64,000 bases of DNA. Source: Streptomyces taklimakanensis. GTDB lineage: Bacteria; Actinomycetota; Actinomycetes; Streptomycetales; Streptomycetaceae. Numbering within the stretch: position 1 is the stretch's first letter; every line of letters begins with the position of its first letter. Both the position numbers and the translations under genes were made by a program. The stretch spans positions 4,342,001 through 4,406,000 of the forward strand of contig NZ_WIXO01000001.1 in NCBI RefSeq assembly GCF_009709575.1. The letters run 5' to 3'. The notes under the pieces are model-generated. The model searched no databases and was not told the origin of the DNA. It saw nothing but the letters and a program-made list of their open reading frames with translations. Of the stretch, positions 52,406 to 60,992 are shown piece by piece.

Positions 52406-53308
52406 TCAGAGCCAGCCCGCGAACTCCACCAGCATCTCACCGTCCGCGCGCGCCCCGGCGGCGAAGTGCCGGGAGGCCGACTCCACCGCCCGGTACAGGC
52501 TCCAGGCACGCAACCGCTCCCGGTCCACCTCCAGGGAGTCCGCCAGTTTGCGCACCCGACGCCGGGTCAGGGAGGAGGCGCCGGAGGTGGCCCCCAGGTC
52601 GTGCAGCCGGTCGCGCACCAACCGGGCCAGGTCGTAGGCGCGTTCACCGACCAGCGGATCGGGGCCGACCACCAGCCAGTGCGCCCGCCCCGGATCGGCC
52701 GAGAGCACGGCGCCCTGTCGGAAGTCGCCGTGCAGCAGCAACTCCTCGGGGGCGTCGTCCAGGAGCGCCGAGCGCGCCTCCAGCGCCTCGTCGACCAGGG
52801 CGCCGGCCTCACCGGGCACGTGCTCGCGGATCCGGTCCACGGCCCGTGCGGTGTGCTCGGCCACGGTGGTGAAGGGGTGCTCCGCGCCGGTGGGCGCCGG
52901 TGGCACCCACAGCCGCCGCAGCGCCGAGGCCGCCTCCAGGTTGGCCTTGGCCTCCGGCAGGGAGCGCAGCGACACCTCGGCGTGCAGCCGCTCCAGCAGC
53001 AGCGCCCCGTCCCGCGGCGCCGCGTCCAACAGTCGCACCGCGCCGTGCCCGTCCCAACGGGCCAGGGCCGCCGCCTCCGCCGCGGCGCCGTCCGCGCGCA
53101 GCTTCAACGCGGCCGGGGTGCCGTCGGCGCGGCGCACCAGGACCACCAGGCTGCCGCGCCCACCGGGGGCCACCACCCGCTCGGCCGTCAACTCCCAGCG
53201 GGCCAACGACCCCGCCAACAGCCGGGGCAGGGACGCCAGCCAGGGGGAGTCCGCGCCCAGGGCGCGCACCAGCCGCCGCGGGGGATCGACGTGGGGAGCG
53301 GATGCCAT
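52406..53308 (-). CDS. Aminoglycoside phosphotransferase-family protein
   Basis: A 300-residue kinase-fold protein. The catalytic loop is LLHGDFRQGAVLS and the metal-binding Asp lies in WLVVGPDPLVGERAYDL, a pattern like streptomycin 6-phosphotransferases (APH(6)). The N-lobe contains AALKLRADG for the nucleotide lysine. The asparagine normally in HGDxxxxN is not obvious. Whether it confers resistance or phosphorylates a metabolite is unknown. ATG 53308 is the first start. Leftward, converging on proS. Confidence 0.75.
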   Translation of the reverse strand: MASAPHVDPPRRLVRALGADSPWLASLPRLLAGSLARWELTAERVVAPGGRGSLVVLVRRADGTPAALKLRADGAAAEAAALARWDGHGAVRLLDAAPRDGALLLERLHAEVSLRSLPEAKANLEAASALRRLWVPPAPTGAEHPFTTVAEHTARAVDRIREHVPGEAGALVDEALEARSALLDDAPEELLLHGDFRQGAVLSADPGRAHWLVVGPDPLVGERAYDLARLVRDRLHDLGATSGASSLTRRRVRKLADSLEVDRERLRAWSLYRAVESASRHFAAGARADGEMLVEFAGWL

Positions 53309-53383
53309 GCGCGAGCGGTTCCCTTCGTCGTCCTGTCCGTCCGTGTACCCGCCCCCGTCCGTGCCGCCGGGCCCCGCGGAATC

Positions 53384-53926
53384 TCAGAAGGACTCCGGGG
53401 ACGCCGTGGCGGAGCGCTCGGCGAGCCCAGGGAAGGGTACGCCCGTGCCGCGCCAGCGCACCGCGCGGACCGCGGCCTCGCGCAACGCGCCCGCCGCCTC
53501 CCGCCGCAGTTCGCCCTCGCCGGCCCGGACCAGATCGGCGTAGACGGCGGCCACCCGGTCCTCCAACTCGGCGGCCAACCGCACCGCGGCGGCACCGTCC
53601 GGCACCGCGAAGGGCAGCGAGTAGGCCGCGGCGGCGGGCTCGGGCGTGCCGCCCGTCCGCCGCACGGCGCGGCGCAGGGCGTCCCGCCGAGCGCGGTGCG
53701 CGTCGTACGCCTGGCGTGCCTCGTCGCGCCGGTCCTCGGCGATCCGTCCGCCCACCACGCCGTAGCCGTAGACGGCCGCGTGCTCGGCGGCGAGCGCGGC
53801 CTGGAGCGCGCCGAGCGCGGCGGCCCCCTCGGGAGCCGGGTCGGCCGACGCCGGGAGGGGGGTCCGGAGGCGGGTGGGGGCGTTCGCCGCCCGGCCGGTC
53901 CGTGTCGTTCGGGTCGCGCTGTTCAT
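53384..53926 (-). CDS. Ferritin-like (DUF4439-type) protein
   Basis: A 180-residue all-alpha protein. ALGALQAALAAEHAAVYGYG is the conserved start of the DUF4439 ferritin-like domain; later helices include RLAAELEDRVAAVYADLVRA. The role of this family is unknown. The start ATG 53926 overlaps the stop of the lipoprotein gene upstream, indicating cotranscription. Confidence 0.75.
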   Translation of the reverse strand: MNSATRTTRTGRAANAPTRLRTPLPASADPAPEGAAALGALQAALAAEHAAVYGYGVVGGRIAEDRRDEARQAYDAHRARRDALRRAVRRTGGTPEPAAAAYSLPFAVPDGAAAVRLAAELEDRVAAVYADLVRAGEGELRREAAGALREAAVRAVRWRGTGVPFPGLAERSATASPESF

Positions 53927-54471
53927 CTCTCGCCGCCGTTCGTGAGCAGATACGCGTGCGCGGCTCCCGCCGCCGCGACGGACGCCAACAACCGGGCCAG
54001 TTCGGGCGGGGCCCCGTCCAGGGCCCGGGTCAGGGCGGCGGCCGTGGCGCGTTCGGCGTTCGCCAGGGTGGTCAGCGCCCGGTCGGTGTCCTCGGGCACC
54101 GGGGCGCCGCGTCCTTCCCGCCCGGTCTCCCGCTCCGGCGACGCGGAGGGGGCCGCCGAGGCGTCGGGAGCACCGGAGGCGTCCTTCCGTCCGGTTCCGC
54201 CGAACGCCTCCACGTGCCGAGCGACGTCCGCCCGCAGCGGCTCCAGCCGTCCGGCGAGGGAGGGGTGCGCGGCGAGGGTGCGGTCGTAGCGGCCCAGCAG
54301 TTCGGCGCTGTGCCGCGCCGCGTCCCGCCGCAGCCGCTCCGCGCGGCCGGCCGACTCGGGCCCGGCGGCCTCGGGGCCACCGTCGGAACATCCGGTGACC
54401 AGCAGGGCGGCGGCCCCCGTGACCCCGGTGGCCAGCAGGCTCCGCCGGCGTGGACGCGAGTCGATCGACAC
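53923..54471 (-). CDS. Lipoprotein of unknown function, ferritin-like helices
   Basis: A 182-residue lipoprotein from GTG 54471 with AGGGAG upstream. The signal has an Arg-rich n-region (SRPRRRSLLATG) and lipobox LLVTGCSDG. The remainder is helical (LLGRYDRTLAAHPSLAGRLE, AERATAAALTRALDG) with an Ala/Pro/Ser linker in the middle. Its helices resemble those of the downstream DUF4439 protein, with which it is translationally coupled. Function unknown. Confidence 0.7.
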   Translation of the reverse strand: MSIDSRPRRRSLLATGVTGAAALLVTGCSDGGPEAAGPESAGRAERLRRDAARHSAELLGRYDRTLAAHPSLAGRLEPLRADVARHVEAFGGTGRKDASGAPDASAAPSASPERETGREGRGAPVPEDTDRALTTLANAERATAAALTRALDGAPPELARLLASVAAAGAAHAYLLTNGGER

Positions 54472-54742
54472 GGGTGCTCCCTGGGGAGGTGGTTCGAACG
54501 GTACGCCGAGACGGTCGCGGGGACGACGGTGATCAGCGCCCTGCGAGCGTACCCGTGTTCGCACCGTCCCCCGCGACGGGTCACCTCCGTGCCCGCACCG
54601 TGCCCCCTGCGGGGGACGGCCGCCCGGCGCAGTCCGCCGGATCGTCTGGTCGGCGCGGCCCGTCGCAGACGATAGGCTTGACCCCCGAACCCCCAGGACT
54701 GGATGTTTCCACAACAGCACACGCGGCCGAGGAGTCACCCGG

Positions 54743-55294
54743 ATGAGCACCACCCAGAGCGAGAGGCTGCGAGTACTGCTGGAGCCGCTCGCCGTCGGCA
54801 GAGGCCTGGATCTGGAAGAGGTCACCGTGACCCCGGCGGGCAGAAGGCGCGTCCTGCGCGTGGTGGTGGACTCCGACGAGGGCGTACAGCTCGACACCTG
54901 CGCCGAGCTGAGCCGCGCGGCGTCCGAGGTGCTGGACTCCACGGACGTGATGGGGGGCGCCCCCTACGTCCTGGAGGTCACCTCACCCGGCACCGACCGC
55001 CCGCTGACCGAGCCGCGGCACTACCGCCGCGCCGTGGGCAGGCTGATCAGGGCGCGGCTGACCGACGAGGCGGGGGGCGACGAACTGGTCGCCCGGATCA
55101 CGGCGGTGGACGACGACGGGCTGGACCTGGAGGTCCCCGGCGTCAAGGGCCGGAAGCCCACCGCCCGCCGGCTCGCCTTCGACGAGATCGCCAGGGCCAG
55201 GGTCGAGATCGAGTTCAACCGCAAGGCCGCCGACAGGACCGACGGTGTACGTCAGGCTGCGGCCTCTGACGACGAGAGCCAGGAGGAGGCGTAG
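54743..55294 (+). CDS. rimP: Ribosome maturation factor
   Basis: A 183-residue protein required for maturation of the 30S subunit. N-terminal alpha/beta domain (LRVLLEPLAVGRGLDLEEVT, YVLEVTSPGTDRPL) and C-terminal SH3-like beta-barrel. A Glu/Asp-rich tail ends in ESQEEA. Head of the rimP-nusA operon, 2 bp before nusA. ATG 54743 follows GAGGAG. Confidence 0.93.
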   Translation: MSTTQSERLRVLLEPLAVGRGLDLEEVTVTPAGRRRVLRVVVDSDEGVQLDTCAELSRAASEVLDSTDVMGGAPYVLEVTSPGTDRPLTEPRHYRRAVGRLIRARLTDEAGGDELVARITAVDDDGLDLEVPGVKGRKPTARRLAFDEIARARVEIEFNRKAADRTDGVRQAAASDDESQEEA

Positions 55295-55296
55295 CC

Positions 55297-56298
55297 GTGG
55301 ACATCGACATGAGTGCCCTGCGGGGCCTGGTCAGGGAGAAGGAGATCTCCTTCGACCTGTTGGTGGAGGCGATCGAGGCGGCGTTGCTGATCGCCTACCA
55401 CCGCACCGAGGGCAGTCACCGCCACGCCCGTGTGGAGCTGGACCGTTCCACCGGCCACGTGACGGTGTGGGCCAAGGAGGACCCGGCGGACCTGCCCGAG
55501 GGCACCGAGCCGCGCGAGTTCGACGACACCCCCTCCGGTTTCGGCCGGATCGCCGCGACGACGGCCAAGCAGGTCATCCTGCAGCGGTTGCGGGACGCCG
55601 AGGAGGAGATCACCTTCGGCGAGTACGCCGGGCGCGAGGGCGACATCGTCACGGGAGTCGTCCAGCAGGGGAAGGATCCGCGCAGCGTTCTTGTTGACAT
55701 CGGAAAGCTCGAGGCGATCCTGCCCCCGCAGGAGCAGGTGCCCGGTGAGGACTACTCGCACGGCACCCGGCTGCGCACCTACGTCGTGCGGGTCGCCAAG
55801 GGCGTCCGCGGCCCGTCGGTGACGCTCTCGCGCACCCACCCCAACCTGGTGAAGAAGCTCTTCGCCCTGGAGGTGCCGGAGATCGCCGACGGTTCGGTGG
55901 AGATCGCCGCCATCGCCCGCGAGGCCGGTCACCGCACCAAGATCGCCGTACGGTCCACCCGTTCGGGCCTGAACGCCAAGGGCGCGTGCATCGGCCCGAT
56001 GGGCGGTCGGGTGCGCAACGTCATGGCCGAGCTCAACGGCGAGAAGATCGACATCGTGGACTGGTCGGACGATCCGGCCGAGATGGTGGCCAACGCGCTC
56101 TCGCCCGCCCGCGTGAGCAGGGTGGAGGTCGTCGACGCCGCGGCCCGGTCGGCCCGGGTCACCGTGCCCGACTACCAGTTGTCGCTGGCGATCGGCAAGG
56201 AAGGGCAGAACGCCCGGCTCGCCGCCCGGCTCACCGGCTGGCGGATCGACATCCGCCCGGACACCGAGCAGAGCGGGGAGCAGGGCGGGGAACGCTGA
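55297..56298 (+). CDS. nusA: Transcription termination/antitermination factor NusA
   Basis: A 333-residue NusA. The N-terminal RNA polymerase-binding domain (MDIDMSALRGLVREKEIS onward), an S1 domain (about 125-200: EGDIVTGVVQQGKDPRSVLV) and two KH domains (ACIGPMGGRVRNVMAELNGE; LAIGKEGQNARLAARLTGW) are recognisable. It lacks the acidic repeats of the E. coli protein, as is normal for actinobacteria. GTG 55297 lies just after the rimP stop with AGGAGG inside the rimP tail. Confidence 0.95.
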   Translation: MDIDMSALRGLVREKEISFDLLVEAIEAALLIAYHRTEGSHRHARVELDRSTGHVTVWAKEDPADLPEGTEPREFDDTPSGFGRIAATTAKQVILQRLRDAEEEITFGEYAGREGDIVTGVVQQGKDPRSVLVDIGKLEAILPPQEQVPGEDYSHGTRLRTYVVRVAKGVRGPSVTLSRTHPNLVKKLFALEVPEIADGSVEIAAIAREAGHRTKIAVRSTRSGLNAKGACIGPMGGRVRNVMAELNGEKIDIVDWSDDPAEMVANALSPARVSRVEVVDAAARSARVTVPDYQLSLAIGKEGQNARLAARLTGWRIDIRPDTEQSGEQGGER

Positions 56299-56305
56299 GC
56301 GGGAA

Positions 56306-56336
56306 CGGCCGGCCCCGGTCCGTCCGGGGCCGGCCG
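56306..56336 (+). terminator. 13-bp hairpin between nusA and ylxR
   Basis: Arms CGGCCGGCCCCGG and complement with a 5-nt loop, 8 bp after the nusA stop. Attenuator or terminator separating nusA from the downstream genes; in many bacteria NusA acts on its own operon. Confidence 0.6.
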
Positions 56337-56457
56337 GAACCGACCGGAATGAGGAGTGCGGAAGGACACGGAACGGCGTACCGTGCCAACGGTCGCCGCC
56401 CGTGCCCGCCGCCGACCCCACCAACGGCGCAATCGGCGCGGGGAGGTAGACTGAAAG

Positions 56458-56736
56458 GTGTCCGACCGGACGCGTGCCCGCGCATGCCCTGAACGCACCT
56501 GCGTGGGTTGCCGGGAGCGGTCGGGCAAGGGCGAAATGCTGCGTGTGGTGTTGGTCGAGGGCGAATGCGTTCCCGATCATCGCGGTACGCTGCCCGGCCG
56601 GGGTGCTTATCTGCACCCCACACCGACCTGTGTCGACCTGGCGGTCCGCCGCCGGGCGTTCCAGCGGGCCTTCCGGGTCCCTGGGCCGCTCGACACCGCG
56701 AAACTGCGGAGCGCAGTGCCGCGGGAGACACCGTAA
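56458..56736 (+). CDS. rnpM: YlxR (DUF448/RnpM) RNA-binding protein
   Basis: A 92-residue protein carrying the family hallmark RTCVGCRERSGKGEMLRV and GRGAYLHPTPTCVDLAVRRR. In Bacillus the homologue binds RNase P RNA; role here is inferred. GTG 56458 follows GAAAGG. It lies in the usual place between nusA and infB, 168 bp before infB. Confidence 0.87.
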   Translation: MSDRTRARACPERTCVGCRERSGKGEMLRVVLVEGECVPDHRGTLPGRGAYLHPTPTCVDLAVRRRAFQRAFRVPGPLDTAKLRSAVPRETP

Positions 56737-56756
56737 GACGGCAAGCACGCACGACG

Positions 56757-56781
56757 CCCGTACGGCACCCCGCCGTACGGG
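56757..56781 (+). promoter_or_regulatory. Leader hairpin upstream of infB
   Basis: CCCGTACGGC, five bases, and its exact complement, about 20 bp after the ylxR stop and before the tandem micro-ORFs. Could be a terminator or a leader element. Confidence 0.45.
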
Positions 56782-56819
56782 AGAGGTACCTCGCGAGTTG
56801 GAAGTAGGTCGAGATTGCG

Positions 56820-56862
56820 ATGAGCACTCGATGAGTACGCGATGAGTACGCCCATGCAGTAG
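56820..56862 (+). other. Three tandem micro-ORFs in the infB leader
   Basis: Three consecutive minimal ORFs: ATG 56820 (MSTR, stop 56832-56834), ATG 56831 (MSTR, stop 56843-56845), ATG 56842 (MSTPMQ, stop TAG 56860-56862). Each stop overlaps the next start as ATGA. They come from an 11-bp unit, CGATGAGTACG, repeated three times (first copy CGATGAGCACT). GGAAGTAGG sits about 10 bp upstream of the first. Confidence 0.7.
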
Positions 56863-56904
56863 CGAAGGTCCGGCGGACGATCCCCCCGGACCGTAAGGAG
56901 CGAA

Positions 56905-59900
56905 GTGGCTAAGGTCCGGGTATACGAGCTCGCCAAGGAGCTTGGAGTCGAAAGCAAGGTCGTCATGGCCAAGCTCCAGGAACTCGGTGAATTCGTCCGT
57001 TCGGCGTCCTCGACCATCGAGGCGCCGGTCGTACGCAAACTGACTGACGCATTCGACGCGGGCAACGGTGCCGGTGGCGCCAAGAAGTCCGCCGCGAAGC
57101 CCGCCGCGCCCCGCAAGGCGGCGCCCAAGCCGGGCGCCCCCAAGCCGGGCGCCTCCGCACCCAAGCCGGGTGCCCCCAAGCCCGGCGCGCCCCGGCCGTC
57201 GGCCTCCCCGGCCGACGCCGCCAAGAGCGCGCCCCAGAAGAACGTCCCGGGTCCGGGGCCGGCCAAGCCCGCCCCCGCCCCCGCTCCGCGTCCGGCCCCG
57301 GCCAAGCCCGGTCCGGCGCAGCCTCCGGCCAAGCCGGAGTTCACCGCCCCGCCGTCGACCGGTGGCGCGCCCAAGCCGGGCGCCCCGAAGCCGGGGGCCC
57401 GCCCCGGCGCGCCCGCGCAGGGCCAGGGCGGCGGCCGTTCCGGCGGCCCGAAGCCGGGCGGCCCCAAGCCGGGTGCCCGTCCCTCGGGTCCGCGTCCGGG
57501 CAACAACCCCTTCACCTCCGGCGGCTCCACCGGCATGGGACGCCCGCAGGCGCCCCGGCCGGGCGGTGCCCCGCGCCCCGGCGGTCCGGGCGGTCAGCGT
57601 CCCGGCGCCGGCCAGGGCGGTCCCCGTCCGCAGGCGCCCGGCGGCGCGCGTCCCAGCCCCGGCAACATGCCGCGTCCGCAGGGCGGTGCCGCGGGTCCGC
57701 GTCCGCAGGGCGGCAACCGTCCCAACCCGGGCATGATGCCGCAGCGTCCGGCCGCGGGTCCGCGTCCGGGCCCCGGTGGCCGCGGTCCCGGCGGCGGTGG
57801 CCGTCCGGGCGGTGCCGGTCGTCCCGGTGGTGGCGGCGGCTTCGGCGGCCGTCCCGGCGGTGGCGGCGGCGGCCGTCCCGGTGGTGGCGGCGGCTTCGGC
57901 GGCCGTCCCGGCGGTGGCGGCGGCGGCTTCGGCGGCCGTCCCGGTTTCGGCGGTCGTCCCGGTGGCCCCGGCGGCCGTGGTGGCACCCAGGGCGCCTTCG
58001 GTCGTCCCGGTGGCCCGGCGCGTCGCGGCCGCAAGTCGAAGCGGCAGAGGCGCCAGGAGTACGAGGCCATGCAGGCCCCGTCCATCGGCGGCGTGATGCT
58101 GCCGCGCGGCAAGGGCGAGACCGTCCGACTGTCGCGTGGCGCGTCGCTCACCGACTTCGCGGAGAAGATCAACGCCAACCCGGCGTCGCTGGTCCAGGTG
58201 ATGTTCAACCTGGGCGAGATGGTCACCGCGACCCAGTCGGTCTCCGACGAGACGCTCCAGCTCCTCGGCGAGGAGATGAACTACGTCGTCCAGATCGTCA
58301 GCCCCGAGGAGGAGGACCGCGAGCTGCTCGAGTCCTTCGACATCGAGTTCGGCGAGGACGAGGGCGGCGACGAGGCCCTGGTGCCGCGTCCGCCGGTGGT
58401 GACCGTCATGGGTCACGTCGACCACGGCAAGACGCGCCTGCTGGACGCGATCCGCAAGACCAACGTCATCGAGGGCGAGGCCGGCGGCATCACCCAGCAC
58501 ATCGGCGCCTACCAGGCGAAGACCGAGGTCAACGACGAAGAGCGCAAGATCACCTTCATCGACACCCCGGGTCACGAGGCGTTCACCGCCATGCGTGCCC
58601 GCGGTGCGAAGTCGACCGACATCGCGATCCTCGTGGTGGCGGCCAACGACGGTGTGATGCCCCAGACGATCGAGGCCCTCAACCACGCCAAGGCGGCCGA
58701 CGTGCCGATCGTGGTGGCGGTCAACAAGATCGACGTCGAGGGCGCGGACCCGACCAAGGTGCGCGGCCAGCTCACCGAGTACGGGCTCGTGGCCGAGGAG
58801 TACGGCGGCGACACCATGTTCGTCGACATCTCCGCCAAGCAGGGTCTGAACATCGACCAGCTGCTGGAGGCCGTGATCCTCACCGCGGACGCCTCGCTCG
58901 ACCTGCGGGCCAACCCGAACCAGGACGCCCAGGGCATCGCGATCGAGGCCCACCTCGACCGCGGCCGCGGCGCCGTGGCCACCGTCCTGGTCCAGCGCGG
59001 CACCCTGCGGGTCGGCGACACCATGGTCGTCGGCGACGCCTACGGCCGTGTCCGGGCGATGCTCGACGACAAGGGCAACAACCTCCAGGAGGCGACCCCG
59101 TCGACTCCGGCCCTGGTGCTGGGTCTGACCAGCGTCCCGGGGGCGGGCGACAACTTCCTGGTGGTCGACGAGGACCGCACGGCACGCCAGATCGCCGAGA
59201 AGCGCGCCGCCCGCGAGCGGAACGCCGCGTTCGCCAAGCGCACCCGCCGGGTCTCCCTGGAGGACCTGGACAAGGTGCTCAAGGCCGGCGAGGTGCAGCA
59301 GCTCAACCTCATCATCAAGGGCGACGCGTCCGGTTCGGTCGAGGCCCTGGAGTCGTCGCTGCTCCAGCTCGACGTCGGCGAGGACGTGGACCTGCGCATC
59401 CTGCACCGGGGCGTGGGCGCGGTCACCGAGACCGACATCGACCTGGCGACCGGCTCCGACGCCATCGTCATCGGCTTCAACGTGCGCGCCGAGGGGCGTG
59501 CCACGCAGATGGCCGAACGCGAGGGCGTGGACGTCCGCTACTACTCGGTCATCTACCAGGCGATCGAGGAGATCGAGGCGGCCCTCAAGGGCATGCTCAA
59601 GCCGGAGTACGAAGAGGTCGAGCTGGGCACGGCGGAGATCCGCGAGGTCTTCCGCTCCTCCAAGCTCGGCAACATCGCGGGTGTCATCATCCGCTCCGGC
59701 GAGGTCAGGCGGAACACCAAGGCCCGTCTCATCCGCGACGGCAAGGTCGTGGCGGAGAACCTCACCATCGAGGGCCTGCGTCGCTTCAAGGACGACGTCA
59801 CCGAGATCCGCGAGGGCTTCGAGGGTGGTATCAACCTCGGGAACTACAACGACATCAAGGTCGACGACATCATCGCGACGTACGAGATGCGGGAGAAGCC

Positions 59901-59910
59901 CCGCGCCTGA
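56905..59910 (+). CDS. infB: Translation initiation factor IF-2
   Basis: A 1001-residue GTPase that places fMet-tRNA on the 30S subunit. GTG 56905 follows AAGGAG. Residues 1-55 form the IF2N domain (VRVYELAKELGVESKVVMAK). About residues 60-380 are a long Pro/Gly/Ala/Arg-rich region with repeated KPGAPKPGA and GFGGRPGGGGG units typical of Streptomyces. A second IF2N precedes the G domain, whose G1 is GHVDHGKT at residues 503-510; DTPGHEAF and NKID follow. C-terminal domains complete the protein. Confidence 0.96.
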   Translation: MAKVRVYELAKELGVESKVVMAKLQELGEFVRSASSTIEAPVVRKLTDAFDAGNGAGGAKKSAAKPAAPRKAAPKPGAPKPGASAPKPGAPKPGAPRPSASPADAAKSAPQKNVPGPGPAKPAPAPAPRPAPAKPGPAQPPAKPEFTAPPSTGGAPKPGAPKPGARPGAPAQGQGGGRSGGPKPGGPKPGARPSGPRPGNNPFTSGGSTGMGRPQAPRPGGAPRPGGPGGQRPGAGQGGPRPQAPGGARPSPGNMPRPQGGAAGPRPQGGNRPNPGMMPQRPAAGPRPGPGGRGPGGGGRPGGAGRPGGGGGFGGRPGGGGGGRPGGGGGFGGRPGGGGGGFGGRPGFGGRPGGPGGRGGTQGAFGRPGGPARRGRKSKRQRRQEYEAMQAPSIGGVMLPRGKGETVRLSRGASLTDFAEKINANPASLVQVMFNLGEMVTATQSVSDETLQLLGEEMNYVVQIVSPEEEDRELLESFDIEFGEDEGGDEALVPRPPVVTVMGHVDHGKTRLLDAIRKTNVIEGEAGGITQHIGAYQAKTEVNDEERKITFIDTPGHEAFTAMRARGAKSTDIAILVVAANDGVMPQTIEALNHAKAADVPIVVAVNKIDVEGADPTKVRGQLTEYGLVAEEYGGDTMFVDISAKQGLNIDQLLEAVILTADASLDLRANPNQDAQGIAIEAHLDRGRGAVATVLVQRGTLRVGDTMVVGDAYGRVRAMLDDKGNNLQEATPSTPALVLGLTSVPGAGDNFLVVDEDRTARQIAEKRAARERNAAFAKRTRRVSLEDLDKVLKAGEVQQLNLIIKGDASGSVEALESSLLQLDVGEDVDLRILHRGVGAVTETDIDLATGSDAIVIGFNVRAEGRATQMAEREGVDVRYYSVIYQAIEEIEAALKGMLKPEYEEVELGTAEIREVFRSSKLGNIAGVIIRSGEVRRNTKARLIRDGKVVAENLTIEGLRRFKDDVTEIREGFEGGINLGNYNDIKVDDIIATYEMREKPRA

Positions 59911-59944
59911 CGCCCACCGGTGGTCACACCGGTGAACGGCCACG

Positions 59945-59970
59945 GAGCCTCCCGCCCCGGCGGGAGGCTC
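59945..59970 (+). terminator. 12-bp hairpin after infB
   Basis: GAGCCTCCCGCC and complement separated by CC, within longer outer arms AACGGCC/GGCCGTT. Situated 34 bp after the infB stop. Confidence 0.75.
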
Positions 59971-60087
59971 CCGGCCGTTAAACGCGTCGATCGACGGGAA
60001 CCGGACGTGTACGGTTCTCGTGTCCCTGCCGGGCGTCGGCAGGGGTCCACTTCACGAGGCCTCACGGGTCGGCTGGACCCGCATCGC

Positions 60088-60381
60088 ATGTACGTAGGCA
60101 CACTCTCCTTCGATCTGCTGCTCGGCGACGTACGGTCGCTGAAGGAGAAGCGGTCGGTCATTCGCCCGATCATCGCCGAGCTCCAGCGCAAGTACGCGGT
60201 GAGCGCGGCGGAGGTCGGGGAACAGAACCTCCACCGCAGGGCCCTGATCGGCCTGGCGATGGTCTCCGGGGACGCGGGACACGTCTCCGACGTGCTCGAC
60301 CGGTGCGAACGGCTGGTGGCCGCGCGACCGGAGGTGGAACTGCTGTCGGTGCGGCGACGGTTCCACGGCGACGACGACTGA
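60088..60381 (+). CDS. DUF503 family protein
   Basis: A 97-residue protein of the conserved actinobacterial/Firmicute YlxP family (MYVGTLSFDLLLGDVRSLKE, SVIRPIIAELQRKYAVSAAE). It is encoded between infB and rbfA in many bacteria and is thought to be linked to ribosome assembly; no catalytic motif. Start ATG 60088. Confidence 0.88.
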   Translation: MYVGTLSFDLLLGDVRSLKEKRSVIRPIIAELQRKYAVSAAEVGEQNLHRRALIGLAMVSGDAGHVSDVLDRCERLVAARPEVELLSVRRRFHGDDD

Positions 60382-60485
60382 CCGGTGGCGGGCCGGACCG
60401 ACCGGCGTCCGGCCCGGCCCGGTCCGTCGCCCGGGACCGCATCCGCATCCCAACCGAACGATCCGAAACAGAAGGAAGCAGACAC

Positions 60486-60989
60486 ATGACCGACACCGCG
60501 CGGGCACGCAAGCTGGCCGACCGCATCCGGGTCGTGGTCGCGGAGACCCTCCAGCGGCGGATCAAGGACCCGCGGCTCGGCTATGTGACGATCACCGACA
60601 CCCGGGTCACCGGTGACCTGCGGGAGGCGACCGTCTTCTACACGGTCTACGGCGACGACGAGGAGCGCGCGGCCTCGGCGGCCGCGCTGGAGAGCGCCAA
60701 GGGCGTGCTCCGCTCCGAGGTCGGACGGCAGACCGGCGTGCGCTTCACGCCGTCGCTGACGTTCGTCCCGGACGCGCTCCCGGAGAACGCCCGGACCATC
60801 GACGATCTGCTGGAGAAGGCCAGGGCGTCGGACGCCCAGGTCCGGCAGGTGTCCTCCGGCGCCACCTACGCGGGTGACGCCGACCCCTACCGCAAGCCCG
60901 TCCGGGACGACGAGGAGCCGGGCGAGGAGACCGACGGCGACACCGACGACACCGACGACACCGACGACACGGACGGCGAGGGCGCCTGA
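60486..60989 (+). CDS. rbfA: 30S ribosome-binding factor RbfA
   Basis: A 167-residue KH-fold protein needed for 16S rRNA 5' end maturation. The body (ARKLADRIRVVVAETLQRRI, LGYVTITDTRVTGDLREATV) is normal. The C-terminal tail is very acidic with a TDDTDDTDDTDG repeat, typical of Streptomyces RbfA. ATG 60486 follows GAAGGAAG. Confidence 0.93.
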   Translation: MTDTARARKLADRIRVVVAETLQRRIKDPRLGYVTITDTRVTGDLREATVFYTVYGDDEERAASAAALESAKGVLRSEVGRQTGVRFTPSLTFVPDALPENARTIDDLLEKARASDAQVRQVSSGATYAGDADPYRKPVRDDEEPGEETDGDTDDTDDTDDTDGEGA

Positions 60990-60992
60990 CCC

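Noticed and set aside
57100..57990. Repetitive DNA inside infB
   Set aside because: It encodes the usual Pro/Gly-rich linker of Streptomyces IF-2, not an inserted element.
55252..59943. 1560-codon antisense frame across nusA and infB
   Set aside because: It mirrors the repeats of infB and has no family resemblance; nusA, ylxR and infB on the + strand are certain.
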